A DNA stretch of 64,000 nucleotides from Vigna angularis (GCF_016808095.1 NC_068971.1:10738501-10802500), one strand, 5' to 3'; positions 41,408 through 52,784 are shown, counted from the first letter of the stretch. The notes: generated from the sequence alone by a model not told the origin. A program made the numbers and translations.

Positions 41408-42860
41408 TGTACTGATAGGTCCTCCCGGCATAAGACACGCCCGCCCGGTAATCCGGACAACCGCCAAAAAGTCTGGACCATCCGTCTTCAGAAACCGGAC
41501 GACCGTCCAAGGACGTCCGCCCAAGGTTGGCATGTCCGCCCAAAGTGGAACGTCCGCCCAAGGAGAGGACGTCCGCTCAAAGAAGTAGGACGTCCGCCGC
41601 CCATGGAGTAGACGCTCGTCCAAAAGATGGACGTCCGCCCAATGTGGAACGTCCGCCCAAGTGCTGGACGTTCGCCCAAGTAGGACGATCGCCCAGGCGA
41701 CCGCCAGTATAAAGCGTCCGCCCAAGAGCTGGACGTCCGCCCAATGTGAACGTCCGCCCAAGTGCTGCACGTTCGCCCAAGTAGGACGATCGCCCAGGCA
41801 TCCGCAAGTATGAAGCGTCCGCCCAATGAGGAGCGTCCGCCCGTTGAGGAGCGTCAGCCAATGTGGAGCGTCCGCCACTGGGACATCCGCCCAGCATGGG
41901 ACGACCGCCACCCAAGGAGTGGACGATCGCCCAAGAGCTGGACGTTCTCCCAATAGCTGGACGTCCGCCCAAGAAGTAGCACGTCCGCCTCCCAAAGAGA
42001 GGACGTCCGCCCAGAGTAGGACGTCCGCCCAGAGTAGGACGTCCGTTCAGAGTAGGACGTCCGTCCAGAGGAGGACGTTCGCCCAAGAGCTGGACGTTCG
42101 CCTAAGGATTGGACGTCCGCCCATGGAATTGAAGTCCGCCCAAGAGCTGGACGCCCACCCAGGGTAACATCCCTGACCGACCATCATTCCGAACCGGCGC
42201 ACTTCGCTGATTACACGGTTAAATACTAATGACATATTAAGTCCTTAATAGAGATTAAGGTATTATTGGGCCGTTTAAGGGCCCCCAAAAGGTAAAAGCC
42301 CATTACGATCAGTATAAATAAAGGTCTCAGGTATGATTTATGGACAGATTGCTTAGAACGCAACTCATGCATGCATTATTCAATGCCCTGTCATATTACT
42401 GACTTGAGCGTCGGAGTGCCTTTAGCAGGTACCCGGCCCCTCCCCAACAGGGAGGGTGGAGCAGCGCTAAGAAGAGGAAGGACACCCGCCCGGTTTGGAG
42501 CAGGAAGCGAAGGATCATCCGCCAGGAGGGGAGGACGCTCGTCCTGCTTGGTGCAAAGAGCGAGCGTCCGGACTGGAGGACGTTCGCCCAGTCGGTTCGT
42601 GATCATTCATCCTCCCGGCCCCAGCATTCACCATCAGTCGCCCGTCTTCTTATCCGCCCGGCAGTGCAACTTGCGTCGGTTCGTGGGATTCCGCAATGTC
42701 CTCCCGGTCCGTGCGTCTTCGTCGTTCGCCTGCCCATCTTCAAGTGACTGTTCGCCCGCCATCGATAGTCCGCCCGTCTCCAGCATTCGTCGTCCGTCCG
42801 TCCGCCTTCAACAGTAAACTCGTGTGTTTTTGCAGGGTCCCTCCGGATCCGGTCGAAACA
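41408..42860 (+). repeat. 3' LTR of the nested element, 1453 bp
   Basis: The same length as the 5' LTR, with about nine substitutions by eye. It also lacks one CCCAATGAGGAGCGTCCG unit and has gained one GAGTAGGACGTCCGTCCA unit, so the lengths match by compensation. TATAAATA at 42313-42320. Confidence 0.9.
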
Positions 42861-43774
42861 AGAGGGATGAAGACGAAGGTGATGGCCCTGAGTGAATATG
42901 GAGGATGGGTATTTAGCCGTGAAATGGTATAAGGGTGAAGAAAGATGGCCAGAGATGAAAGATAAGCTTGCTGGCTAGGATGGTGATGGGTGAAGTAACT
43001 AGCGTCCAGCTCCGTTCCCCTGATGAGTGAAGAAGAAACAATTTTTATAAAAAAAAAAACTTCAAAACCCGTGAGCCTCTCCTCCTATTCAGAAATAATC
43101 CGTGAGTACACATTCCATTGCATGCTGAGCAACAGTCCTTGGGCGTGAGAAAATAGGGTAAGGGCCCCTCCATCTTGTCTTCATCTTCATACTGTGGGTA
43201 TCCTTCTGTGCGTGTGGTATGCTGGATGGTGATGGGTTTGTCCGTGGGTGCGTGGTGATCCAGTGAGAAAAATGGGGATGAATCTGATGAATTCTAGAAC
43301 AGAAAGGGTGGAAATCTGAGAGGGGCTGGTCGATGGACGAAATTGAAAAGGACGAGAGTAGATACTGCCTTGTATTTTCATTCCTAAATGAGTTACAAGA
43401 AACTGAAAATGAAAGAAATCTTGAATCTGGAAAGAGTGTTACAGGTTCAAAAAAACATTGGTTTATTGGTTTCGAATGGGTACTTGATGGATGGAACAAA
43501 AGGATGGAAAGGTGATGAAGCAACGGAGGATAGCACGAATTGCTCATTGAGAGGATAAAGAGGTGTTGGAGATGAAGGCCATGAGGATAGGTTGAAGATG
43601 AATCCTGGAGGTGGTACCAGGCTGAGGATAACGATGAGCTCTCGGGAAGAGATAGATGTTGGAGGTGGTGTTCGAGATGAATATCCCGAGGTTGGAAAAT
43701 GAGGATGATGATCTGGAGATAGTGCTGTTCTTTTTTCTTTTTGCATTGGGGTTGAGCGGTACCTAAAGGGGTGA

Positions 43775-44210
43775 GGTGGACGAGCGCTCAAGACGAGCGT
43801 TGTCTGAGGGGTGAGGTGGACGAGCGCTCAGAATGAGCGTTGAGAAGGGGTGTTGTGAACGAGCGCTCAGGACGAGCGCTCTGGACGAATGGTAGAAGAG
43901 AAATAGGACGAACGTTCTCGCAACAAGAGAACGAACGCTCAAAGAACTCAGGACGAGCACTCAGAGGGTTGAGGTGGACGAGCGCTCAGGACGAGCGCTC
44001 GAAAATCGGGGACGAGCGCTCAGGACGAAAGGTAGAAGAGAAAGGACGAACGTTCTCGCAGCAGGGGAACAAGCGCTCAGGATAGCGCTTAGGGCGAGCT
44101 CCCAGGCGAGCGCTCTGTACGAGCGCCCAGGACCAGCGCTCTGTACGAGCGCTTAGGACGAACGCTCTGTACGAGCGCTCAGGACGAGCGCTCTGAGCGT
44201 TGTCAACGAG
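43775..44210. repeat. GACGAGCGCTC array, left TAT LTR
   Basis: Some 20 occurrences of GACGAGCGCTC or GACGAACGCTC, spaced 10-40 bp apart. GAGCGCTC is a perfect palindrome. Open frames across it are by-products. Confidence 0.9.
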
Positions 44211-44507
44211 CCACTTCTTTTTTCTTTTATTTTTTTATAAATTTTTTTTTTGTATTTTTCTATTTTTGTATTTTGTATAATTTTGATTTTTATAAAATTG
44301 AAAACTAAAGTAAAATAAAGTTAATAAAAATAAAAATATGAAATAAAGATAAAATTAAGACAGAAAAGACTTAATATACTTTTTATTTGATTTTTAGTCC
44401 TAAAAATGATGATGAAAATAAAAATGAAAACAAAGACAAAAGATACACATTCTGACACACAATTTTTTATTTTATTTAACGTACCCGGACAAAATTGGGT
44501 GTTGACA

Positions 44508-44520
44508 GCTGCCCCTCTTT
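44508..44520 (-). other. polypurine tract of the TAT/Ogre-like element
   Basis: AAAGAGGGGCAGC on the minus strand directly abuts the element-sense 3' LTR (TGTCAACACC). A second AAAGAGGGG with similar flanks is present near 45704-45712. Confidence 0.8.
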
Positions 44521-45149
44521 ACTTAGGTTTTATCGTAGATAAAAGATAAGTAAAGATAGAAATACTAATTTTGTCCGCGTTTCCAGATGAAGATTAAAAC
44601 GAAAACTCTATTCAATACCAAAAACAAGGAAAACATAGTCACATAAGAACGAAAATCACACATACATGTAAATCACAGTGAAAAATAAGGAATTACATTG
44701 AAAAATCACAATCAACATTGGCACAACGACTTGGTCAAACGGAAAGGGTTACTACCCAACAATACAAAGGACTAGACTAATCTCAACTAGAGATCTCATG
44801 CGACGACAGATAACTTGAAAACTTTACGATCACATTAACACCAATTGGATAAAAGAAAAATGGACACTCCGCAATCTTTTTGTTATTTACTATATTTTTG
44901 CCACGCTCAGTGGGATAAAAATAAAATACTAAAAAAAACGAGACAGATAAATCGCAACACATTTATACAATCAACAGGCGCTAATTACTTAAATATTACT
45001 GGATAATATGAAAAATTGATATTTTTGTATTATCGGAGTAAAAGCTAAGTAAAGAAAAAGGCAATAATTTCGTCCGGATTAAAAAAAAAGCGAGAAACAA
45101 ACAGAGAATCTAAACAAAATGAACAAGGATAAGAGAAATGGGTGAATGA

Positions 45150-45625
45150 TGTGAGGTGTACTAACCTCGTGGAGGGTGTACCAACCCTATGGATGAATTG
45201 AAATGAGGTGTACCAACCTCGTGAAAAGGGTGTACCAGCCCTATGAATGAATTGAAATGAGGTGTACCAACCTCATGAAAAGGGTGTACCAACCCTATGG
45301 ATGAATTGAAATGAGGTGTACCAACCTCGTGGAAAGGGTGTACCAACCCTATGGATGAATTGAAATGAGGTGTATCAACCTCGTGAAAAGGGTGTACCAA
45401 CCCTATGGATGAATTGAATTGAGGTGTACCAACCTCGTGGAAAGGGTGTACCAACCCTATGGATGAATTGAAATGAGGTGTATCAACCTCGTGAAAAGGG
45501 TGTACCAACCCTATGGATGAATTGAAATGAGGTGTACCAACCTCGTGAAAAGGGTGTACCAACCCTATGGATGAATTGAATTGAGGTGTACCAACCTCGT
45601 GGAAAGGGTGTACCAACCCTACAGA
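45150..45625. repeat. 54-bp tandem array with paired mini-palindromes
   Basis: About nine copies of GAGGTGTACCAACCTCGTGG + AAAGGGTGTACCAACCCTAT + GGATGAATTGAAAT. Each unit contains two palindromes with the same GTACC loop: GAGGTgtaccAACCTC and AGGGTgtaccAACCCT. Confidence 0.95.
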
Positions 45626-45965
45626 TGCAGTGAACGAGGAAATATTTTTTTTTTTTTTTGATGAAAGTAAATTTATTAATCAACCCGGACGAAATTGAGT
45701 GTTTCCCCTCTTTACTTAGATTTTACTAGATCATATGATAAACAATGTTTTCATATTATCAGAGTAAAAGATAAGTAAAGATAGAAATATTAATTTCGTT
45801 CGGATTGCAAAATACACAAGGAAAAACAGAGAAATTTCAATGAAATGGAAATCAGGAACAAACAGGAAATTTTTTCATCATTTTTTTTGAATTAATTAAT
45901 TTTTTTTTGTTTTTTTTTTTCAAATAAAATGAACAAGATTAAATGAACGAGAAATTTGAATTTGA

Positions 45966-46620
45966 TTGGGTTCGACCATTGCCATGCAGAGGGTCGAGAT
46001 AAATGACAGAAAGTAAAATTGGGCTTGACCATTGTCTTACAGAGGGCCAAGATACCAATGACAGAAAGCAAAAATTGGGCTCGACCATTGCCTTGCAGAG
46101 GGCCAAGATACCAATAGCAGAAAGTAAAATTGGGCTCAACCATTGCCTTGCAGAGGGCCGAGACACTAATGGCAGAAAGTAAAATTGGGCTCGACCATTG
46201 CCTTGCAGAGGGCCGAGACACCAAAATTCAAAAGTTCTTTCGACCATTATCTAGCAGATGGCCGAGATAAAACAAAACTGAAAAGGTGTGTCCGACCATT
46301 ATCTTGCAGATGGCCGAGATGAAACAAGAGAAAAGGTGCTTCCGACCATTATCTTGCAGATGGCCGAGATAAAACAAGAGAAAAGTGCTTTCGACCATTA
46401 TCTAGCAGATGGCCGAGATAAAACAAAATTGAAAAGTGCGTCCGACCATTATCTTGCAGATGGCCGAGATAAAACAAGAGAAAAGGTGCTTCCGACCATT
46501 ATCTTGCAGATGGCCGAGATAAAACAAGAGAAAAGTGCTTTCGACCATTATCTAGCAGATGGCCGAGATAAAACAAAAGTGACTTTCGACCATTATCTAG
46601 CAGATGGCCGAGATAAAATG
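45966..46620. repeat. CGACCATT...GGCCGAGA tandem arrays (55-bp, then 50-bp forms)
   Basis: Five copies of a 55-bp unit (TCGACCATTGCCTTGCAGAG + GGCCGAGACACC...) pass at about 46240 into eight copies of a roughly 50-bp unit (CGACCATTATCTTGCAGATG + GCCGAGATAAAACAAGAG). They share the CGACCATT, TGCAGA and GGCCGAGA core, so one array evolved from the other. Confidence 0.95.
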
Positions 46621-49600
46621 GCAGAGAGAAAAAAATGTTTGATTGGTTTGAAATTGAAAATTGGAATTGGTTGAAATTTTGAGATGTTGAAAAATTTTTT
46701 GATTTTGATTTTTTTCCTTTTTTAGATAGAAATGAGTATCCATCCTTTTTTTTGAAACAAAGTTTTGCACAAGATTGAAATATGGTTGGTGAAAACTTTG
46801 ATGCATTTTATTTTTTTTTTGTCTTTTCGAAGGAAGAAAATTTGATGTAATATACATGGAGGGGAAAACTTTGATGCATTTTGTCCTTTTGAAGGAAGGA
46901 AACTTGACGAATATACATGGAGGCAAATTCAAAGTTGATGAAAATATGTACATGATGTATTGAAAGATTATGAAACTATGACCTTTTTTACTGAGTCAAT
47001 TTGCTTTCTTTGAAATCATCAAATTTATGACGATCTAAGCTTCCAATTTCCTTTCAATGGATATCCAATTCTAAAGTCAACTGTTCCAAAATGAAGCTTG
47101 TGTGCTACACATTTCTTGACGAGATACTAGTGTGTACATGCTTGATACCAGGGGTTAGTTAAAATGAAAGGTTTAGGGGAGACCGAGACGGCCCTTTTTG
47201 TTTGGGCATTCCATTCTCTATACAATCATCCATGAATGATGTAATATGTGAATGTGAATGTCAATGTGAAACAATGATATACCCAAAAGGGTATCCCGGT
47301 TTGGTGTTTGGGAAAAGGAGTGTGAGAATGTCATGTGAGATTTGCAAAAATTTGCCCCAATTTTGGTGGTAATGGATTTATGAAATTTGGGGCGAATCAA
47401 GATCATGCAAGGCCCAGCAAGGGATGCCCCAGCCTTTGTATGAGCTTTGAATGCTCAGACGAAAAAATTTGAGATTTAACCAAGTTGCTCAATACTCTGA
47501 ATGGGCCGAAGCATATGAAAGACACGCCTTGGTTTTGGGTATGAGTCAATTAAGCGAGGTTCAAAAAGAAGTTTCCCCCCACTCTGGGTTTACGAATGAT
47601 AAGATGGACTCAAAATCATACAAAGCCCTAAAGTGTCTGCCCCTGTTTTGAGGATGGATCCATGAGTTTCAGTGCAGACAAATCTGAGAGGCCCAACAAG
47701 GGATGCCTCGGTCTTGGTACGAACTTTGAATATACAGATGAAACAAATGTGAGACTAACAAAGTTGACCATATCTTGGAAGGGCCAAAACACATGAAATA
47801 AAGTTGCCCAAAATTGTCCCCTAGTTTGGGAATTGGGGGAAGAGTTTGAATGGGATTTGAATGTGTTCATGAATTTGTGATGGATATGGAAAGGATTGGC
47901 TTGAAAAGATTGCCCCAATTGGCTTGATTTTCCTTTGTATAATCTTGATTAACAGGGAGTTCCCTTCTTCCGAGGACATTTTTCTTTTTTTTCATCATTT
48001 TTTTTAATTGCATTGTTAGTCATTTTGTCTTGCCTCAAAATTAAGCTTTATGAAAATTTAAGCAACCATTATTCAATCTGTGTGGACTTTTATTGGGCTT
48101 GTAATGTGGCTTGGGCTAAGGGGTATTGAAGGAAAGGATATAAAGGCCCAAATAAATGTTTGTGGGTATTTTTGAAAAACAGGAGTTACCATCTACACTT
48201 GTATCAACTATTTGTCAAATCTGTTTTGACTTCCCTTGCTAATTTGCAAACTTCACTCTTTGTTTGTCATCACTTTGTGACTCTTTTCAATTTTTGCTTT
48301 GCTTTTGCTGAATTCTCTTCATTTGATCACTAAGTGTGTTCTTCTTGCAATTTGAGTCGACTTCTACTGTGATGGTAACTCTTGTTTGGGTAAAATTTTG
48401 AAAAGAAAATTTCTTATTGGCTCAAATTTGGTATCAAAGGATATATTTTTGTTTTTTTTTTTGGATGGAGAAAAATGGCCACACATCACTTCAAATTTTG
48501 GTTGTTTCATTTTCAAAAGATTAATTAGGAGACAAGACTAAATGATCTCAACAAGAGTCATTTTTCATCCTTTTTATTTTTCTTCTTCTTTTTTTTTTTT
48601 AAAACGGATTTCAGGATCTCCCAAATGAAAACAGTGGAGGTAACGGAAAATCTGCCCCGGAGTAAAACTTGGTGTTTATTATTTGGGCTCAAGAACATGA
48701 TTGGGCCAATCTCTTGGTATAGTGAGGGCTAAAGGATGATGTTTTCAAGCGATGCACACACAAATATCTCTTAAGAATATGTGATTTGATCATTTGACTC
48801 CAGGAGATTATGAAATCCATTATACTTATTTTTTTTTTTTTTAAATCTCATAAAATGGATGATTTGCATCGAAAATAATTGACTCAACTTTTGCGTTTTT
48901 TTTTTTTTGGTTTTATGCATGAAGAAAAGTAATATGAAATGAAAATGATGATGCTTGTTGAAAAACAGATTTTATTTTGAAAATCGGGCTTCGCGGACCA
49001 GCCTGGAAACTGGACCTTGTGAGCCATTGGGGAAAATGGGATTTCTTGGCCAATGGAAATTGGGCCTTGCGGGTCAGCATGGAAGATGAGCTTTGCAAGC
49101 CAGTATGGGAAATGTGCTTTGCTGGGCTAATGTAGAAATTGAGAGATTTTTTTTTGTGGCATCTGAGATTTTTTTTTGGCCAATGTGGAAACTGGGCCTT
49201 GCGGGTCAGTATGGAAACTGAGCTTTGCAAGCCATTATGAAAAGTGAACTTTCTGAGCTAATGTGGAAATTGAGATTTTTTTTTTTGGAATCTGGGCCTT
49301 ACGGGTCAGTATGGAAACTGAGCTTTGCAGGCCAGTATGGGAAACGGGATTTGAGAGCTAAAATGGAAACAAGGGCTTGGGAACCAGTGCAGAAACTAGG
49401 CTTGGGGGCCAGTGTGGTACTGGGCTTAGGGGGCCAGTGAGAACTGGGCTTTTATGGGCAATGCAAAGAATTGATATGAGAAAAAAAATGATTTAGGAAA
49501 ACGTTTGAAAAAATTAAAATGTTTTTTTTTGTTTTATTCATTTACATAATGTGAAAAACATTAAACATATTAGAAAAATGTTTTTGTGTTTTTTATCTTT

Positions 49601-50099
49601 TAGAAATAGAAATTAATTTGAAATATGCATGTAATGGGCCGAGTTGGGCCAAAAACGTTTGAAAACCTGAGGAGAAGTAACGAAAGGAAGTTGGACTTAC
49701 CAGGCACATTGACCCAATGGATCAGATGACCTGAGCCGTGTGAACTTGTCACAAGAAGATGACAGAGAAAACACATTTTTCATTTTTTTTTTTTGCATTT
49801 TTCAAAGTTTATAGAACAAGCTAAAAGAAATTCATTTTTTTTTATTTTTTTGTTATGAGAGGATCTCACAAGATTGAACTAAAGAAAATTTTGCAACACA
49901 ACTAGACTCAATGGGCCCAACACTATTCTTCTTACAATCCTGACAAAATCTTCAGACAAGGGTTTGAATTCCTTTATTTTTTTATTTTTTGCACAAATAC
50001 TTGTTCACACAAATGAAAAGGAAAATTTGAATTCAAAACACAAGATCTACACAAACAAGGATTTTTATTTTCCAGAAATTCAGATGCACTGGTTCAGGA

Positions 50100-50725
50100 G
50101 AAACCACATATGATAACGGGACCCAATGGGCCCAAAAACTGTTCATCTTTCATTCTGAGATTTTTTGTTACAAATTCAAAGAAAATCACACAAGACAATT
50201 TGAACAAATGTACAAAACATCATTCAACAGCAAAAATGCGAAAACAAAATATTTTTGACATATTTTCAAAAGAAGTAGGCTCGAGAGAAAACCACGAAGG
50301 CCATTGGGCCTAATGGGCTCGAGCACTGTTCTTTCTTTTTTTTTCAGATTTTTTTTTTGACTACCAATTCAAATAAATCACACAGGACAATTTGAACAAA
50401 AGTACTAAACATTATTCAACAACAAAAATGTGAAAACAAAATATTTTTTGACATATTTTCAAAAGAAGTAAACTCGAGAGAAAAACCACGAAGGCCATTG
50501 GGCCTAATGGGCTCGAGCACTGTTCTTTCTTTTTTCAGATTTTTTTTTTTGACTACCAATTCAAAGAAATCACACAGGACAATTTGAACAAAAGTACAAA
50601 ACATCATTCAACAGCAAAAATGTGAAAACAAAATATTTTTGACATATTTTCAAAAGAAGTAGACTCGAGAGAAAACCACGAAGGCCATTGGGCCTAATGG
50701 GCTCGAGCATTGTTCGCTTCTTTTT
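50100..50725. repeat. tandem array of about 190-bp units
   Basis: Three full units and a partial end at 50306, 50500 and 50690, each with GGGCCTAATGGGCTCGAGCA. Shared words are GACAATTTGAACAAA, ATATTTTTGACATATTTTC and AAAACCACGAAGGCC. Confidence 0.9.
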
Positions 50726-51179
50726 TTCTTTCTTTTTTTTTTTTTTGGTGTGATTTATTCAAAATGCAGAAGAAGGAGGAATAAAAATCAAACAAAATGG
50801 TGTGATGTGAAATTACAAACATGCCAAAATAATTCTTCACTCAAATTTATATTTCAGAAAGAATTGGGTTCAAAGAAGGCTAACATGGTAATGAGGCCCA
50901 ATGAACCTGAAAAATGTCCTTTATCAAGCAAATGAAAAACAATTTTGAACACTTCAAATTTTACAACGCTCCAATTATTATTTTTTTGAAAATTTTCCAT
51001 TTATCATATTTTTGATTTTTTTTGTTTTATTATTTTTTTGGTGAAATCGGATCATCCAATAAGTCTTGAATTGGGCCGGATCGACCCAACAAAACCCTAC
51101 CCGTTTTCAGATTTTCAAAATTTTTATTTTTTTTTTTGTAAAACTCAGAAAGAAATCAGACCGACACCAGACGGTTGCA

Positions 51180-51222
51180 GCGACCGGAACTGTAGCCACA
51201 GTGGATTTGCTCAGCTATAAAA
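51180..51222 (+). promoter_or_regulatory. core promoter of the second WOX-like gene
   Basis: CGACCGGAACTGT + AGCCACAGTGG (51181-51204) precedes TATAAAA (51216-51222) by 11 bases. This duplicates the arrangement in the first copy (23990-23947). Both are followed by TTCGGCGTC.GAGCGACATTT, the probable transcribed leader. Confidence 0.6.
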
Positions 51223-51239
51223 CGGGTACCCCTTCGGCG

Positions 51240-52153
51240 TCTGAGCGACATTTTCCCGATCTCGCTCTCTCTCTATCCTTCACTTTCTCCCTCTTCTCTC
51301 TCTTCTCTCTCTTCCTTGAGTGTCTGGACTTCTGCGAGGCTCCTCCGTCCCCGCCTTCCACAACGTCCGTGCTTTCCGAGGAGCTTCCGTGTGCCTTCCA
51401 CTTCCAGGTAAGTCTTCTGAGCTCTAAATCCTCTTCCTTTCCTACTCTTCCGATCTTTCCTTCTCTCCTTTCTCTGCTTTTCTTTCCCTTCACGCTTTCT
51501 GTTCTTGCCCTTTACTCTTTAGCTTTCTGCTTCTGCTTTTCTTTTTATGCTTTCGCTTTCCATTTTTACTTTCCTTCCCCTCTCCCCTTTATGTTTTTCT
51601 TTTCTGCTTTCCTTTCTTGCAAGCTCTTTATTTTCTTCTGCTTTCTGCTTTGTCTGCTTTTATTTCCGTCTTGCCCTTCTTTGCATTTCTTTCTGAGTCT
51701 TCTTTCTTCTTCCCTTTTTTTTTTAAAAATTTAAAAACTTAAAACACTTAAAAACACAATTGTCTTAAACTTAAGGGGTATATAGGCTGGAAACCAGACG
51801 TTTATCTCCCTTCGATTGAAGGTATGGCAGAGACAATCGGGTAGAACAACGCCACGTACCCCATAAAATCAGAAAACTTAAAAAAAGAATTTTATTTGAA
51901 TGAACCGGACATGGACAAAAGGACAAGGACAAAAAGACGTAGATCCGTTTAGGACCCTTTTGCAAGGACCGTGAAACAGATCCGAGACCAGACACTGAAA
52001 TAACAAAGACCGACCGGACAAGATAAACTTAAAAGGAAACAAAAACACATAAAGAAAACACTGAAAAAACTTTTTGTTTTATGCTTTCGTTATGTTTTTG
52101 TTCTTTTTATTTTTTATTATTTTTTTGTGTTTTAGAAAACTTAGAGAGGAAAG
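51240..52153 (+). other. 5'UTR exon and leader intron of the second WOX-like gene
   Basis: A CT-rich leader exon of about 170 bp ends at CTTCCAG|GTAAGTC (GT at 51408-51409). The intron of about 730 bp ends at TGTGTTTTAG (AG at 52134-52135), 18 bases before the ATG. The large open frame at 51066-51734 crosses this donor and is low-complexity Ser/Phe/Leu, so it is not taken as coding. Confidence 0.6.
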
Positions 52154-52723
52154 ATGAGCGAGATGGAGATGGAGCGATACACCGGTCAGCGGTGGAGACC
52201 TACTGACGATCAGGTCAGAATGATGACCAATATTTACAATCATGGGGTCACACATCCCAGCCGAGCGCAAGTCGTCGAGATCGCGTCTCGACTAGGGGTT
52301 TTCGCTGATGTCAGCGAATACAATGTGCACTGCTGGTTTAACAACCACGGCAATCGGGTCAGACGCTGGCAAGCGGAGATAGACCCCACTGGCACTCAGT
52401 TTTCACAACTGCCGCTATATATGTATGGTAAGTACCCTGATCTCCTCCAACTTTTTTTTTGTTTTTTTTTTTTTTTTTGAAAATATTCTCCTCATCTTAT
52501 TATTGACAAAAAATTTCTTTTATTATTTTTTTTGGAAGAATACGACTGGGTGATCATGAGGGCGCCGAGGCTGCTGAACTTGTTCCCCGTTCCGATCATC
52601 ATTGACGACGACAGGGACACACGACAAATCCCTCCACCCATGCTTCTCACATTTCGAACCAGAGCTCCCTCGACGGAGCTCTCCCTTAGACCACCACAAC
52701 CAGCTCGGGAATTTTTTCGCTGA
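52154..52723 (+). CDS. WUSCHEL-related homeobox (WOX)-like protein, two coding exons, antisense in the TAT/Ogre-like element
   Basis: Predicted exons are 52154-52427 and 52539-52723, with a phase-1 intron of 111 bp (donor TATG|GTAAGT, acceptor TTGGAAG|AA). The 152-residue product has a WOX homeodomain at about 13-73: RWRPTDDQVRMMTNIY, then NVHCWFNNHGNRVRR. It keeps Trp61 (homeodomain 48), Asn64 (51) and Arg68 (55), but has Asn for the usual Gln50. The C-terminal exon has LNLFP at 104-108, a WUS-box lacking the Thr, and ELSLR at 138-142, a weakened EAR motif. Gene structure, intron phase and leader match the copy at 22787-23312, though the proteins are strongly diverged. It likely encodes a nuclear repressor-type transcription factor; the function is inferred. 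It is on the strand opposite to the host element's own genes. Confidence 0.75.
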
Positions 52724-52768
52724 ACTTCCTTTTTTTTATATTATTATTTTCATGGTCTGTAATATTAA

Positions 52769-52784
52769 CGATCACCAGTGATCG
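52769..52784. other. conserved palindrome downstream of the second WOX-like gene
   Basis: CGATCACCAGTGATCG, 46 bp after the stop. It is the counterpart of CGATCAATAATGATCG at 22670-22685. Homology between the two cassettes continues at least to about 53250 (ACAATGAAGGAAGATAAGG, GCATGAAACAAC). Confidence 0.5.

Larger units (their letters stand above)
37345..42860 (+). mobile_element. nested noncoding LTR retroelement, 5.5 kb, made largely of tandem arrays
   Basis: TSD AGAGG (37340-37344 and 42861-42865). Two LTRs of 1453 bp each (37345-38797 and 41408-42860) begin TGTACTGATAGG and end GGTCGAAACA. A PBS follows the first and a purine-rich tract precedes the second, giving plus orientation. The 2.6-kb interior has no retroviral domain. 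Four tandem arrays occupy most of it. It is a non-autonomous (LARD/TRIM-like) element; the PBS resembles those of some Ty3 TAT-lineage elements. It lies in the 3' LTR of the TAT/Ogre-like element. Confidence 0.9.
34938..44507 (-). repeat. 3' LTR of the TAT/Ogre-like element (with nested insertion)
   Basis: It matches 57258-61317 apart from the nested element at 37345-42860, a 28-bp absence near 35400 (relative to 57723-57750), poly-A length changes near 36130 and scattered substitutions. Both LTRs carry paired CTACGT/ACGTAG hairpins (about 35280-35325 and 35410-35456), a five-unit hairpin array and a GACGAGCGCTC array. 36480-36955 is GC-richer with short open frames (for example ATG at 36545), but no product is recognised. 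Confidence 0.85.
44521..51170 (-). other. long noncoding 3' region of the TAT/Ogre-like element
   Basis: No reading frame with recognisable domains on either strand. It is AT-rich and built from several unrelated tandem arrays, listed separately, plus a looser duplication at 47390-47900 (GATGCCYC.G, GACTAACAAAGTTG / TTTAACCAAGTTG) and another at 48975-49450 (GGGCCTTGCGGGTCAG, GAGCTTTGCAAGCCA). A duplicate of the LTR-end/purine-tract region lies at about 45680-45805. Confidence 0.7.

Noticed and set aside
45161..45616. 151-codon periodic protein (VHPFHEVGTP repeats)
   Set aside because: It comes from the 54-bp array, whose length is a multiple of three. There is no start context, neighbouring exon or family.
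51066..51734. 222-codon Ser/Phe/Leu-rich open frame
   Set aside because: It runs across a canonical splice donor in the CT-rich leader and intron of the WOX-like gene. There are no domains or homologous coding constraint.
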